From: Verrucomicrobiota bacterium
GTDB lineage: Bacteria > Verrucomicrobiota > Verrucomicrobiia > Limisphaerales > JAFGQR01
Direction: 5' to 3'
Assembly (NCBI GenBank): GCA_016935555.1
Contig: JAFGQR010000155.1
Location: 1-36,986, forward strand
DNA: 36,986 nucleotides
Shown here: positions 15,677-25,700 of the stretch, one piece after another
How positions within the stretch are numbered: the first letter of the stretch is position 1
How the letters are laid out: each line of letters starts with the position of its first letter
Translations under genes and position numbers: made by a program
Notes under the pieces: model-generated
The model's database searches: none
The model's input: the letters and a program-made list of their open reading frames with translations, nothing else
Told to the model about the DNA's origin: nothing

Positions 15677-15704
15677 CTTATACACGTCCGGGCGCCGGGG
15701 CGAA
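15677..15704 (-). promoter_or_regulatory. Candidate promoter of the Gfo/Idh/MocA gene
   Basis: TATAAG (15682-15677, 5 of 6 consensus positions) lies 6 nt before the ATG. A weak -35, TTCGCC (15704-15699), lies 16 nt upstream. The expected transcription start coincides with the start codon. Confidence 0.45.
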
Positions 15705-15789
15705 ACCGGAAAAACAGGGCCGCGAAAAGGCGCAAAAGGCCCACAGCAGCGCAGCCGCAACCGAAGAAGACTGGCCGCGAAAGGGCGGC

Positions 15790-16278
15790 TCAGTAGCGGA
15801 TGAAGGAGGTGAGGATGCCCAGCAGCAGCAGGACGAGGAACACGACCAGGAACAGGAACCGGTTCCGGGCGACGCGCTTTTCGTAGCGGAGCGGGCGGAG
15901 TCCCTGGATGCTGCCGGCGGCGAGGTAATTGACCAGCTGCGCATTGGAGCCGGGGGGGGCTTTGACGTCCCTGGCGAGCTTGCGGGCGGGTCGCGGCGGC
16001 GCGGCCGACGGGGCGTTCTCGCGGTCGGGCGCGGCCTTGCGTTGCGGGGTGGCGCGGCGGAATCCCTGGCGCGGAAGGTCTTCGAAAAGGGGTTCGGAGG
16101 GCGGGGCGGAGCGGGCAGGGGAAGGGCGGGTGGCGGTGCGGCGGGGGTGGGGATTGGGGGGTGCCGTTTGCTGTTGGGCGGTGAGGCGTTGGATCTGGGC
16201 TTCGAGGGAGGCGATTTGGCGGTGAAGCGCCCGAGCCCGTTGCGAGAGGGGGTCGGTCTTTTTGGAGAAGTATCCCAT
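15790..16278 (-). CDS. Small coiled-coil protein with C-terminal membrane anchor
   Basis: This 162-residue protein of unknown function starts at MGYFSKK (ATG 16278); an ATG three codons earlier is also possible. Residues of about 8-38 form a short coiled coil (RARALHRQIASLEAQIQRL). A Pro/Arg/Ala-rich linker covers about 40-100, and one hydrophobic helix (FLFLVVFLVLLLLGIL) lies near the C terminus, with only a few residues after it. This is the layout of a tail-anchored inner-membrane protein. It begins within 10 bp of the stop of the next coiled-coil gene upstream, so the two are co-transcribed. No family was recognised. Confidence 0.8.
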   Translation of the reverse strand: MGYFSKKTDPLSQRARALHRQIASLEAQIQRLTAQQQTAPPNPHPRRTATRPSPARSAPPSEPLFEDLPRQGFRRATPQRKAAPDRENAPSAAPPRPARKLARDVKAPPGSNAQLVNYLAAGSIQGLRPLRYEKRVARNRFLFLVVFLVLLLLGILTSFIRY

Positions 16279-16287
16279 GGCACGCAA

Positions 16288-16980
16288 TCAGTTTAGACGG
16301 AGCAAGAGGACCACAAAGATGGCCAGGGCAAGCAGTGCCAGCGGCCATGTGATCGCCAACCCCAGTTTGCAGAGTTCCGCATAACTTTGTTGTGGAAGCA
16401 ATTGTTGCACCGGACCGCCCGGCAACGCCGATTTTCCCGCGTCCGCCCCGGCTTCGCCTGACAGGATGGGGAACTTGAGCCGTGCGGCGTTCCATTCCAT
16501 GCGGGCGTTTTCGATGATGGTGAGGGCGCGGGTCAGTTCGATATTGAGGTTTTCCTGGGTCCAGGACTGCTCCTGGATGGCCTGGATTTTGCCCAGCGCC
16601 TCCCGGAACTCCGTCAGCGAGCGGCTCATCTGCTCGGCATCGCGCCGGGCGGCGAACTCGGCGTCTTCGAGCAAGCCGACGCCCCGGGTGAGGTGTTCGA
16701 GCATCTCCTCGCGGCCCTTGCTGAATTCGATCTGGCGGCGGCGCAATTCCTCGAGGGAGGATCGTTCCCGTTCGAGTTCCTGCTGGGCCTGCTTCAGTTC
16801 AGCCAGTTTCTGGTGCATTTCCGTCACGCGGGTTTCCACATCCTCGCGCGACACGGGCCGGCCAGAAGCGGAGTCGGTAAACGGGTTCGGGCTGGCCGTC
16901 GTTTCGGGTCCCGACGCCGGTTTTTTCACCGGCGGGAAATCGTCATCGACGAACTCGGACGGATCGAATTGCGATGCCAT
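16288..16980 (-). CDS. Coiled-coil protein with C-terminal membrane anchor
   Basis: This 230-residue protein of unknown function has an acidic N terminus (FDPSEFVDDDFPPVKK) and a long coiled coil from about 44 to 165, with Glu/Gln/Arg-rich heptads. A short Gly/Ala/Pro linker follows, then one hydrophobic helix at about 206-228 (ITWPLALLALAIFVVLLL) that ends two residues before the C terminus. This is tail-anchored topology with a cytoplasmic rod. It pairs with the smaller tail-anchored protein encoded immediately downstream. A structural or scaffold role is inferred from shape alone. A compact promoter lies directly upstream. Confidence 0.85.
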   Translation of the reverse strand: MASQFDPSEFVDDDFPPVKKPASGPETTASPNPFTDSASGRPVSREDVETRVTEMHQKLAELKQAQQELERERSSLEELRRRQIEFSKGREEMLEHLTRGVGLLEDAEFAARRDAEQMSRSLTEFREALGKIQAIQEQSWTQENLNIELTRALTIIENARMEWNAARLKFPILSGEAGADAGKSALPGGPVQQLLPQQSYAELCKLGLAITWPLALLALAIFVVLLLRLN

Positions 16981-16987
16981 GGGACGG

Positions 16988-17016
16988 AGTTTACGGGGAA
17001 GGCGGCGCGGTGTAAA
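16988..17016 (-). promoter_or_regulatory. Candidate promoter of the coiled-coil pair, leaderless geometry
   Basis: TTTACA (17016-17011), a 17-nt spacer and TAAACT (16993-16988) are followed after 7 nt by the ATG at 16980. Both boxes are good sigma70 matches standing out in GC-rich sequence. Confidence 0.55.
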
Positions 17017-17043
17017 GAAGCGTTTTGCGCGAGCCGCGGGGCG

Positions 17044-18024
17044 CTAGGGTTTGGCGCAGCGGCGGGCCAGCACGGCGCCGCCGGTGATGCCCGCGTCGTC
17101 CCCCAGCGTGCAGGCGCGGATGTCGATGCCTTTGGCGGTGCCGGGGAGGGCGTGGTCGCGGGCGGTTTTGATGATGAGGGGCATCATTTCGTCGTCGAGG
17201 GCTTCGATGAGTCCGCCGCCCAGGACGACGACTTCGGGGTTGAAGAGGTTGAGGATGTTGCCCACGGCCACCCCGGTGTATCTGGCGGCGTCTTCGATGA
17301 TTTTCTCGACCACTTTGTCGCCTTTGCGGATGGCCTTGCGCAGGTCGCCGCTGCGCAAGTCGGCCAGGTCCTTGCCCAAGCGGTCGGTGAGGATGGTTTT
17401 TTTGCCTTCTTTGACGGCGGACTTGATCTGCTTGAAGATGGCGGTGCGGCTGGCGAGGGCCTCGAAGCAGCCCTTGTTGCCACAGCCGCATTCGGGGCCG
17501 TCGACCAGGATGACCATGTGGCCGACTTCGCCCGCGGCGCGGTTGAAGCCGGCGTAGGGTTGGCCGTTGATGATGATGCCGCCGCCGATGCCGGTGCCGA
17601 GGAAGATGCCGAAGACGTGTTTGGGTTTGGATTGCAGTTCGACTTCGTAGACGCCGAGCATGTTGACGTTGCAGTCGTTTTCGACCTGGATCGGCACGCC
17701 GAGGTCCTTTTCCAGCTTCTCCTTGAGGGGAATGTCCCTCCAGTCCGGAAGATTCGGCGCGAAAATCACAGTGCCGCTCTGCGGATCCACCGCGCCGGGC
17801 GCGCCGATGCCCACGCCGGCGACCGTTTTGAGGTCCAGGTCGCATTCGTCGATGGCGTCCTGCACGCAGCGGCCGATCCGGCGGATGACCGCGTCGGGGC
17901 CGCGCTGGGCTTTGGTGCTGAAGCGGGCGGTGCCGATGCATTTCATCGATGCGTTGAACACGCCGGCGTAGATCTTGGTCGCGCCAAAATCCACGCCCAC
18001 ATAATGGCGGGACGGCTCAGGCAT
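17044..18024 (-). CDS. ROK-family sugar kinase, probable glucokinase
   Basis: This 326-residue ROK kinase would phosphorylate a hexose, most likely glucose, at C6 using ATP. Motifs are the phosphate-binding VDFGATKI (11-18), GIGAPGAVD (72-80), VENDCN with catalytic Asp118, FLGTGIGGG (141-149), and the zinc site formed by His169 (GEVGHM) with CGCGNKGC (Cys179, Cys181, Cys186). C-terminal VVLGGGLIEA and GITGGAVLA fit the family. It overlaps the end of the second thymidylate-kinase-like gene by 8 bp, so it is translated from the same mRNA. It could prime sugars brought in by the importer at 2-6.7 kb, but that link is speculative. Confidence 0.92.
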   Translation of the reverse strand: MPEPSRHYVGVDFGATKIYAGVFNASMKCIGTARFSTKAQRGPDAVIRRIGRCVQDAIDECDLDLKTVAGVGIGAPGAVDPQSGTVIFAPNLPDWRDIPLKEKLEKDLGVPIQVENDCNVNMLGVYEVELQSKPKHVFGIFLGTGIGGGIIINGQPYAGFNRAAGEVGHMVILVDGPECGCGNKGCFEALASRTAIFKQIKSAVKEGKKTILTDRLGKDLADLRSGDLRKAIRKGDKVVEKIIEDAARYTGVAVGNILNLFNPEVVVLGGGLIEALDDEMMPLIIKTARDHALPGTAKGIDIRACTLGDDAGITGGAVLARRCAKP

Positions 18025-18769
18025 GGCGGCGGGAATGGATGGGGTTTCCGAGCGCGGATTCGATCCGTTTCTTCAGTTGGGCGAACACGGCCTCGACGCT
18101 GCGGTTGCCATCGACGATGGTGAAGCCGTAGGTGGTTTGCATGCGTTTGAAGACGGTGGTGAGCAGCGTCTGGTATTTGAGGAAACTGTCAAACATGTCG
18201 CGCGACAGCCCCAGGTCCATGCCGCTTTCCCAGTAATCCAGGGAGGCGTTCTTGGCCAGGTTGCGCTGCACCAGTTCCTCGGGGGGCACGTTCAGGTAAA
18301 ACACCGCATCGGGCACCAGCGCGACGCCATACAGGTTTTTCAGCCATTTCTCGTCGATGCCGCGGACCATGTCCCGGGCCATGAGGGTGTAGATGTAGCG
18401 GTCGGACAGCACCATGGCCCCGGCCTTGAGCGCGGGCAGGATGATGTTCTCCATCTGGTCGGCGAAGTCGGTGGCGTAGAACAGGCTCAGGGTGGCATGG
18501 CTCAGGGTGTTGCCTTTCTGGGCCACTTCCAACTCGGCGCTGACAAGCGTGGAGCGCTTCAGGCCGACCTGCACCGTGGCGTGTCCGCTGGCCTCAAGCC
18601 ACTCCACCAGACGCGCAATCTGCGTCGAGCGCCCGCTGCCATCGGCGCCTTCCACCACGATCAGTTTGCCCGCCAGCGTGTCCAGGTTCACGCCGGGAAT
18701 GCCCTGCCCATACCACCGCCGCGGCGTCCGCCGGGGCAGAATGACGCGCGTGTCAAATTGTCGTTTCAT
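18017..18769 (-). CDS. Thymidylate-kinase-like protein with altered P-loop
   Basis: This 250-residue P-loop kinase has a TMPK-like fold. A 30-residue basic N-terminal extension precedes KLIVVEGADGSGRSTQIARL. Position 47 of the Walker A motif is Arg where Lys is expected. The downstream core keeps FYATDFADQ and LSDRYIYTLMARD (the DR motif region) and ends with VDGNRSVEAVFAQLKKRI. The REPGGT dTMP-binding motif of ordinary thymidylate kinases is absent; VGLKRSTLVS stands at about that place. It overlaps its paralogue upstream by ATGA (18766-18769) and the ROK kinase gene downstream. It may be a regulatory or altered-specificity partner rather than a normal dTMP kinase. Confidence 0.8.
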   Translation of the reverse strand: MKRQFDTRVILPRRTPRRWYGQGIPGVNLDTLAGKLIVVEGADGSGRSTQIARLVEWLEASGHATVQVGLKRSTLVSAELEVAQKGNTLSHATLSLFYATDFADQMENIILPALKAGAMVLSDRYIYTLMARDMVRGIDEKWLKNLYGVALVPDAVFYLNVPPEELVQRNLAKNASLDYWESGMDLGLSRDMFDSFLKYQTLLTTVFKRMQTTYGFTIVDGNRSVEAVFAQLKKRIESALGNPIHSRRHA

Positions 18770-19527
18770 TCCTCAAACGGTTCGGGGTCCAGAATGTCGG
18801 TGGTTCGCAGCCTGCGGTCTCGCTGCGGGGCGCTGGCGGGCAGGGGGTGCCGGCGCTGGAACTGCTCCAGCTTCAGCTTGTGGGCCACCAGGTTGCGCAC
18901 CGTGGTCTGCTGCGCTTCGATCGGCTGATCCGCATCGATCACCAGAAACCCGAACTCGGCGCTCATCGCCAAATACTGCTCGAGGATGCGGCCCTGGAAG
19001 ATCTTGAAGCTCTCGTAGGGGTCCGGAGACAGGTGCAGGTCCATGCCGGCTTCGAAGTATTTGAGCTTCGGGCGCCCGTCCAGAATGCGGTGCAGCGACA
19101 CCTCGAGATGCGCCTTGAAGAAGAAGGTCAGGTCGGGCAGCGGCGCGAAATCGTAGATGCCCCGCACCCATTCCGACGGGCAGCCCCGCACCGTGTCGCG
19201 GGCGAAGGCGGTGAACACGTAACGGTCGCAGAGCACCACGTAACCGGCGCGCAGCAGCGGCTCCAGGTGCCGCTCGTAGCGATCCGCAAAATCCGTCGCG
19301 TGAATCAGGCTGAACGTGGTGGGGGTCAGCAGCTCGCGCTTCTTGCCCTTGCTTGTGGACGCCTTGACGATCTCGGACGAGTTCCACTCGCTGAAATACA
19401 CCTTGACCCCCTGCAGTTCGAGCCACCGCTTCAGCAGGTACACCTGCGTCGACTTGCCCGACCCGTCCAGCCCCTCCACGGCCAACAGACGGCCCGAAAA
19501 CCCCAATGCCGCGAACGTTTTCTGCAT
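18766..19527 (-). CDS. Thymidylate-kinase-like protein, intact P-loop
   Basis: This 253-residue (from ATG 19527) nucleotide-kinase-like protein has an intact Walker A, VEGLDGSGKSTQ (Lys25). It shares FSLIHATDFADRYE and LCDRYVFTAFARDTVRG with its neighbour, and ends in a charged Arg-rich tail. The REPGGT motif of standard dTMP kinases is missing, with YFSEWNSSEIVKA at that place, so the phosphate acceptor may not be dTMP. ATG 19527 is preferred to a TTG at 19536 because a TAGGTT box lies 9 nt upstream of the ATG. It is the first gene of a three-gene overlapping operon with its paralogue and the ROK kinase. Confidence 0.8.
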   Translation of the reverse strand: MQKTFAALGFSGRLLAVEGLDGSGKSTQVYLLKRWLELQGVKVYFSEWNSSEIVKASTSKGKKRELLTPTTFSLIHATDFADRYERHLEPLLRAGYVVLCDRYVFTAFARDTVRGCPSEWVRGIYDFAPLPDLTFFFKAHLEVSLHRILDGRPKLKYFEAGMDLHLSPDPYESFKIFQGRILEQYLAMSAEFGFLVIDADQPIEAQQTTVRNLVAHKLKLEQFQRRHPLPASAPQRDRRLRTTDILDPEPFEE

Positions 19528-19536
19528 CGCGCGCAA

Positions 19537-19566
19537 AACCTAGGCAGCCCCCCGCGCCGAACACAA
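19537..19566 (-). promoter_or_regulatory. Candidate promoter of the kinase operon
   Basis: TTGTGT (19566-19561), an 18-nt spacer and TAGGTT (19542-19537) precede the ATG at 19527 by 9 nt, giving a leader of only about 1-3 nt. Confidence 0.35.
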
Positions 19567-19721
19567 TCTTTTTCGCTGCCGCGACCTTCAGGGGGATCGC
19601 CCAAGCGGGGCCGGCCGGGGGCTGGGGCGGGGGCGTGATTGGTCGCATGGGCTTGGCGCTGAGCGCGTTGTTTACGTGCTCGGCTGGCGGTCGCCCGAGC
19701 GCCGGGAAATGCGAATTGGAA

Positions 19722-19750
19722 CTGACAATGGGTGCATTTCATGCTACAAG
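19722..19750 (+). promoter_or_regulatory. Candidate promoter of the giant secreted protein gene
   Basis: CTGACA (19722-19727), a 17-nt spacer and TACAAG (19745-19750) lie 15 nt before the ATG at 19766. This predicts a leader of about 9 nt. The remaining 170 bp between this and the divergent kinase operon holds no recognisable gene. Confidence 0.5.
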
Positions 19751-19765
19751 TAGGTCATCGCAGCT

Positions 19766-22700
19766 ATGAAACGATTCTTTGTTGTGTTGTTGTGTGTGGT
19801 GACGATGGCCGCGGGTGCCACGGCCCAAATCCCCCAGGTCCTGGTTTCCAGCAATGCCACGTGGCGCTACTTCAAGGGGTTCACCGAGGCGTCGGATCCG
19901 ACCAACGCCTGGCGCGAGGTTCAATTCGATGACGCGGCATGGCTCGAGGGGGCGACGCCGCTGCACTTCGGCACCAACGCGGTGGGGGGCGACGACTGGG
20001 TGACGGGAGGCACCATCCTGGACGACATGCAAGGGAACTACGGCTGCGTCTACATGCGCCACCCGTTTGTGGTCCGCACCAACGGCCTGGTGGATCTGAA
20101 GTTCGGTGTGTATGTCGATGACGGGCTCGTGGGATGGATCAACGGCCAACTCGGGCGCGCCATCGGCGCCTCCGCCACCGCGTGCGCGTTCACCAACAAC
20201 GCCGGCAGCGATCGCGACACAGCCCAGAGTCTTTACGAATACAGCATCCTGGCCAATGTCGCGGGCGGGCTGCGTGACGGCACCAATATCCTGTGCGTCC
20301 AGGCGTTCAACCACCGGTGGACCAACGACGACTTCCGCGTTGCCGTCCAGTTGACGGCGTTCCTGGCGGACGTCGCCCCGCCCGTCGTCACCGCGGTCCA
20401 TCCCGAGCCCGGAGCGCATCTCACCAACCTGACGCAGGTCACGGTCACCTTCAGCGAGCCGGTCACCGGCGTGGTGGCCGCCCATTTGCTTGCCAATGGC
20501 TACGCCTGCGCAACCGTGACCGGTTCGGGCGACACCTACACCTACATGCTGCCCCAGCCCGCGCCCGGTACCGTTCAGTTCCAGTGGCTTGCCGGACATA
20601 CGCTGACCGACACCAACGGCAATCGCCTGGATCAAACCGCCGACGCCAACCGCTGGCATTACACCCTGGCCGACCTGACCCCGCCCACGCTGATCGGCCG
20701 CAGCCCGGCACCGTCGGCGACGGTGCCCGGGCTGACGGAGATCCAGGTGGAGTTCAGCGAAGTGGTGCTGGGGGTTGACGCGGCGGATTTGTGGATTGGC
20801 GGTCAGCCCGCCACCAATCTGGTCGCGCTGGGCGCCAAGACCTTCCTGTTCAGCTTCCCCGACCCGGGCAGCGGCACGGTGATCGTCTCGTGGAATCCGG
20901 ACCATCAGATTACGGACACGGCGGCCCCTCCCAATGTGTTTGACCACACGGCGTGGTCGTGGACGTACACCGTGGTGCCGGCGCGGGATCCCGTCCAGGC
21001 GCTGGTGGCCTTTGGGTCGTCCTGGCGCTATTACAAGGGGATGAGCGAGGCCTCCTCGCCCACCAACGCGTGGCGGGAGCCGGGCTTTGACGATTCGGGG
21101 TGGCGGGCGGGGGAGGCACCGTTCCACTTCGGGACCAACACGCTCGGGGGCGACGACGAGTTGACCGGCGGCACCATTCTCAGCGACATGCTCAGCAATT
21201 ACACCACGCTCTACCTGCGGCAGGAGTTCGTGGTCACCGACACCAACGGGATGATCGATTTGCGGCTGGCGACGCGGCACGACGACGGCTGGGTGGTCTG
21301 GATCAACGGCGTCTACGTGAAACAGATGCGCACCCTTTACCCGGGCCGCATCGCCTACAACAGCACGGCGTTTCTGCCCGCGGCGGAAAATGAAACCGGC
21401 GACTTCTCCCTGTCGCTGGCCGACCTGCGCCCGGGCACCAACCTGATTGCCGTCCAGGCGTTCAACCGGCCGTGGGCGGCGACGGACAACGATTTCCGAA
21501 TTGATGTGGCCCTCCTTGCGCTGTATCCGGACTTGGTCAGCCCGGTGGTGTCGGCCGTGGACCCCCCTCCCAACACCACAGTCACCAACCTGTCCCGAGT
21601 CACCGTCACCTTCGACGAACCCGTGATCGGCGTCGTTGCTGAGGATTTCCTGGTCAACGGCGATTCCGCGACCGCCGTGTCCGGCTCCGGCAGCCGATGG
21701 ACCTTCTCGTTCAACCAGCCCGCCGCCGGCCGGGTGCAAATCATGTGGGACATCAACCATTCCGTGAGCGACACCAACGGCAACCACTTCGACGAAACCG
21801 TGCCTTCGGCGTCGTGGGAATACGACATGGTGGACAGCACGCCGCCGACGCTGGTCACGGTGCTTCCGACGCCCAACGCGGCGGTGGGGAGTCTGACGCA
21901 GATCGAAGTGACGTTCAGCGAACCGGTGCTGGGGGTCGACGCGGCCGACTTGCGGGTCAATGGGCAGCCCGCCCTGAGCGTCGTCCCCACCGGCACCGCC
22001 GCCTACCGCTTCGAATTCGCCGGCGCCGGCGCCGGGCCCGCCACGGTGAGCTGGGATCCGAGCCACGGCATCACCGACCAGGCGAGCGTGCGGAGCGCGT
22101 TTGTGGCGGTGACATGGAGCTACACCGTCGACCCCGCCGTGCTTGCCGCCGACGTCGTCATCAACGAGGTTGCCGCGCACTGGTTTCGCAACGAGAAGCT
22201 TCAGGATGCCGAGGGCGACGCCAACGATTGGATCGAGTTGCATAACCGCGGGGCCGCGCCGGTGCGGCTCCTGGGTTGGAGCCTGACCACCGATCCCACC
22301 CAGCCGGGCCTCTGGCTTTTCCCGAACACGAACCTCAATCCCGGCCAGTACCTGGTGGTGTTTGCCTCCGGCAAGGACTACGCCACCAACGGCGCGCCGT
22401 TGCACACGAATTTCCGGCTCAACCAGTTTGGCGAATACCTGGGGTTGTATCGCGCCGGCTTGCCCCAGGTCGCCGCCAGCGAATACGCGCCGGAATACCC
22501 CGAGCAACGGGAGAACATCTCCTACGGCTACCTCCCGAGCGGGACTCTCGCCTATTTCCCCACCAACGCCGTCACGCCGGGCGCCGCCAACCCGGCCTCT
22601 CCGTCTTTTGCGGGCGTGGTGAGCATGCCGCAGGCGTCGGTGAACAGCGGGTTCTTCAACCAGCCGTTCTCGGTGGTCCTGGCCATCGAAACGCCCGGGG

Positions 22701-25700
22701 CGACGATCCGATACACCCTGGACGGGAGCTCGCCGGAGAGCGGCGGCATCCTCTACTCCGGCCCGGTCCCGATTACGGGCAATGCGGCCAGGGCGGTGAC
22801 GGTTCTGCGCGCGGCGGCCTTGAAGACCGGCTGGCTGCCGTCCCGGACGCTGACGCACACCTACGTGTTTCCGGAGTATGTCGTCTACCAGCCTCCCAAC
22901 CCCGCCGGGTTCCCCTCCTACTGGGTGTCCGCGGAACGCAACGACATCCCCGCCGATTACGAAATGGACCCGCAAGTCCTGAACTCGCCGGCGCTGCTGG
23001 CCGAGGCGCGCCAGGCGCTGACCAACATCGCCACCCTCTCCATCGTAAGCGATGTCAACCTGATCTTCGGGACCAACCAGGGCGTTTACGTGCGCAAGCT
23101 CAAACGCGGCAACCAGCAGCCGGTCAATGTGCAGATGTTGCTGCCCGACGGCGAAGCGTTCAGTGCGCCTGCGGGCATGGAAATCCAGGGCGGCACCAGC
23201 CCCGACGACGCGGGCAGCAGCTGGAAATCCAAGAAGCTGTCCCTGCGCCTGCTGTTCAAGGGCGACTTCGGCATGCGCAACCTCGAATACCCGCTGTTCC
23301 CGGACTCGCCGGTCACCGAATACAACACGGTCATTCTCGATGCGGGTCTGAACCACTGGTGGCATTACAACGGCGGCTCCAGCACCGAGCAGCAACGCAT
23401 CACCGCCACCTGCATCCACGACCAGGTCGCCAGCGACCTCCAAAAAGCCATGGGCGCGGTTTCCTTCCATGGCCGCGCCGTCCACGTCTACCTGAACGGC
23501 CTCTACTGGGGCATGCACATCATGCACGAGCGGCCTGACAACAACTTCGGCGCCTCCTATTTCGGGGGTGACGACGACGAATACGACGTGCTCAAGCACA
23601 CCGCCACGACGCTCGTGGACGGCAATCTCACCGCCTACAACTCCATGCTGTCGCTGGCCCGCGCCGGGCTGGCCAACAACGCCAACTACGAGGCCCTCCA
23701 GGGCGTGCTCGACCTGCCCTGGCTCATCGACTACATGCTCCTGCACTTCTACGTCGGCAACGAAGACTGGGCCCAGCATAACTGGTACGCCCTCCGCCGG
23801 CGCGTCCCGGATGCCAAGTGGCGATTCATCTCCTGGGACACCGAACACGCCTTCGAGCACATCAACCAGAATGTCACCGGCGTCCAAAACAGCGGGTCCC
23901 CGGCGGAAATCCACGCCAAACTCCTCGCCAACCCCGAGTACAAGTTGCGGTTCGCCGACCACGTCAACAAACACTTCTTCCAAGAGGACGGCGTGTTCTA
24001 CGTCGACCCGGCCCACCCGGTTTGGGATCCCGCCCGGCCGGAACGCAACCGCCCCGCCGGCTTCTTCATGCGCCGCGTCAATGAAATCTGGTCCTCACTG
24101 CTGTGCGAGTCGGCGCGGTGGGGCGACTCGGGCAGCACCAGCGTGGACCGTTCGAACAACCCGCTGCTGCGCGATCGCGATTACGTCCAGCAGCTGGACT
24201 GTCTCCTGGGCCGCGCCATCCAGCTCGACCCGCACGACGACGTCTGGAACACCTCCCTCAACACCGGCTACTTCCCCTCCCGCGGCACCGTCCTGCTCGG
24301 CCAGTTGCGCGCCGCCGGCCTTTACCCGGGCACCGCTTGCGACGCGCCCCGCTTCAGCGCCGTCAGCGGGCGCGTCCCCGCGGGTTACAGCCTGTTCCTG
24401 ACCAACCAGGAGCCGGACGGCACCGTTTACTACACCACCACCGGCGACGATCCGCGCGTTTACGGCACCGGCGCGGTGTGGCCGGCCGCCATCCCGCATG
24501 TGGCCGGCAGCCCGGTGGTGCTCACGGACACGGTGACCGTCAAAGCCCGTCTCCTGCGCGGCACGACCTGGAGCGCGTTGACCGAAGCCACCTTCACCGT
24601 GGGCAGCCTGGGCGTGCCGTTGCGCATCACGGAACTCATGTACCATCCCACGCCCGCGGGCAGCGCCGGCAGCCGCTTCGAGTTTCTCGAACTCCAAAAC
24701 ATCGGCGCCACCAAGCTGGACCTCAGCTACTACACCTTTGATGGCATCTCCTTCCAGTTCCCCGTCGGCTACACCCTCAACCCCGGCGCCCGCATCGTGC
24801 TCGGCTCCAACATTGCCACCAACGACTGGATCGCCCGCTACCCCGGCGTCCCAGTCGCCGGCTGGTTCGATGGCAACCTCAACAACGGCGGCGAACGCAT
24901 CGCCATCTACTTCGGCGCCCAACTCGTCACCGCCGTCACCTACTCCGATGGCGGCGGATGGCCGGAGGCGGCGGATGGTTTGGGCTGGTCGCTCGAGGTG
25001 ATCAATCCCCAGGGCGACCCGAATGATCCGGCCAACTGGCGCGCCAGCGCCAGCCTCAACGGGTCCCCCGGCCTCGGCAACCCGTCCCTGCCCGCCCCCG
25101 CCGTTGTCTTCAACGAACTGATGGCCACCAACGCCACCGCCGTCCCCCACGACGCCGGTTACCCCGACTGGATCGAACTCCATCACGCCGGCGCCACTCC
25201 CATCGACCTCTCCGGCTGGAGCCTCACCGACAGCGGCGACCCGCGAAAATTCGTGTTCCCCGCCGGCGTGATTCTGAACCCGGGCGAGTTTCGTGTCGTG
25301 TGGTGCGACGCCACCCAGCCGGCCTCCACAGCCGCCGGACCCGACCTGAACACCGGCTTCGCGCTGGCGTGCGAGGGCGAAACGCTGGCCCTCTACGACG
25401 CCCACACCAACCGCCTCGACGCCATCTCCTTCGGCCCGCAACTGGCGGATTTCTCGATCGGACGTGTCGGGAGCGACTGGACGCTGACGCTGCCGACGCC
25501 CGGGGCGGCCAACCGGGCGGCGCCGGTTGCCGGCACGGGAAGTCTGGTCCTCAACGAGTGGCTGGCCAATGCGCCGCCGGGCGGGTCGGATTGGATCGAG
25601 TTGCACAACGTGTCCAGCACTCTGCCCGCCGGCCTGCGCGGCATCTACCTCGCCACAAGCAACGCGCTCGACCGGGTGCTCTCCCTCTCCTTCCTTGCCC

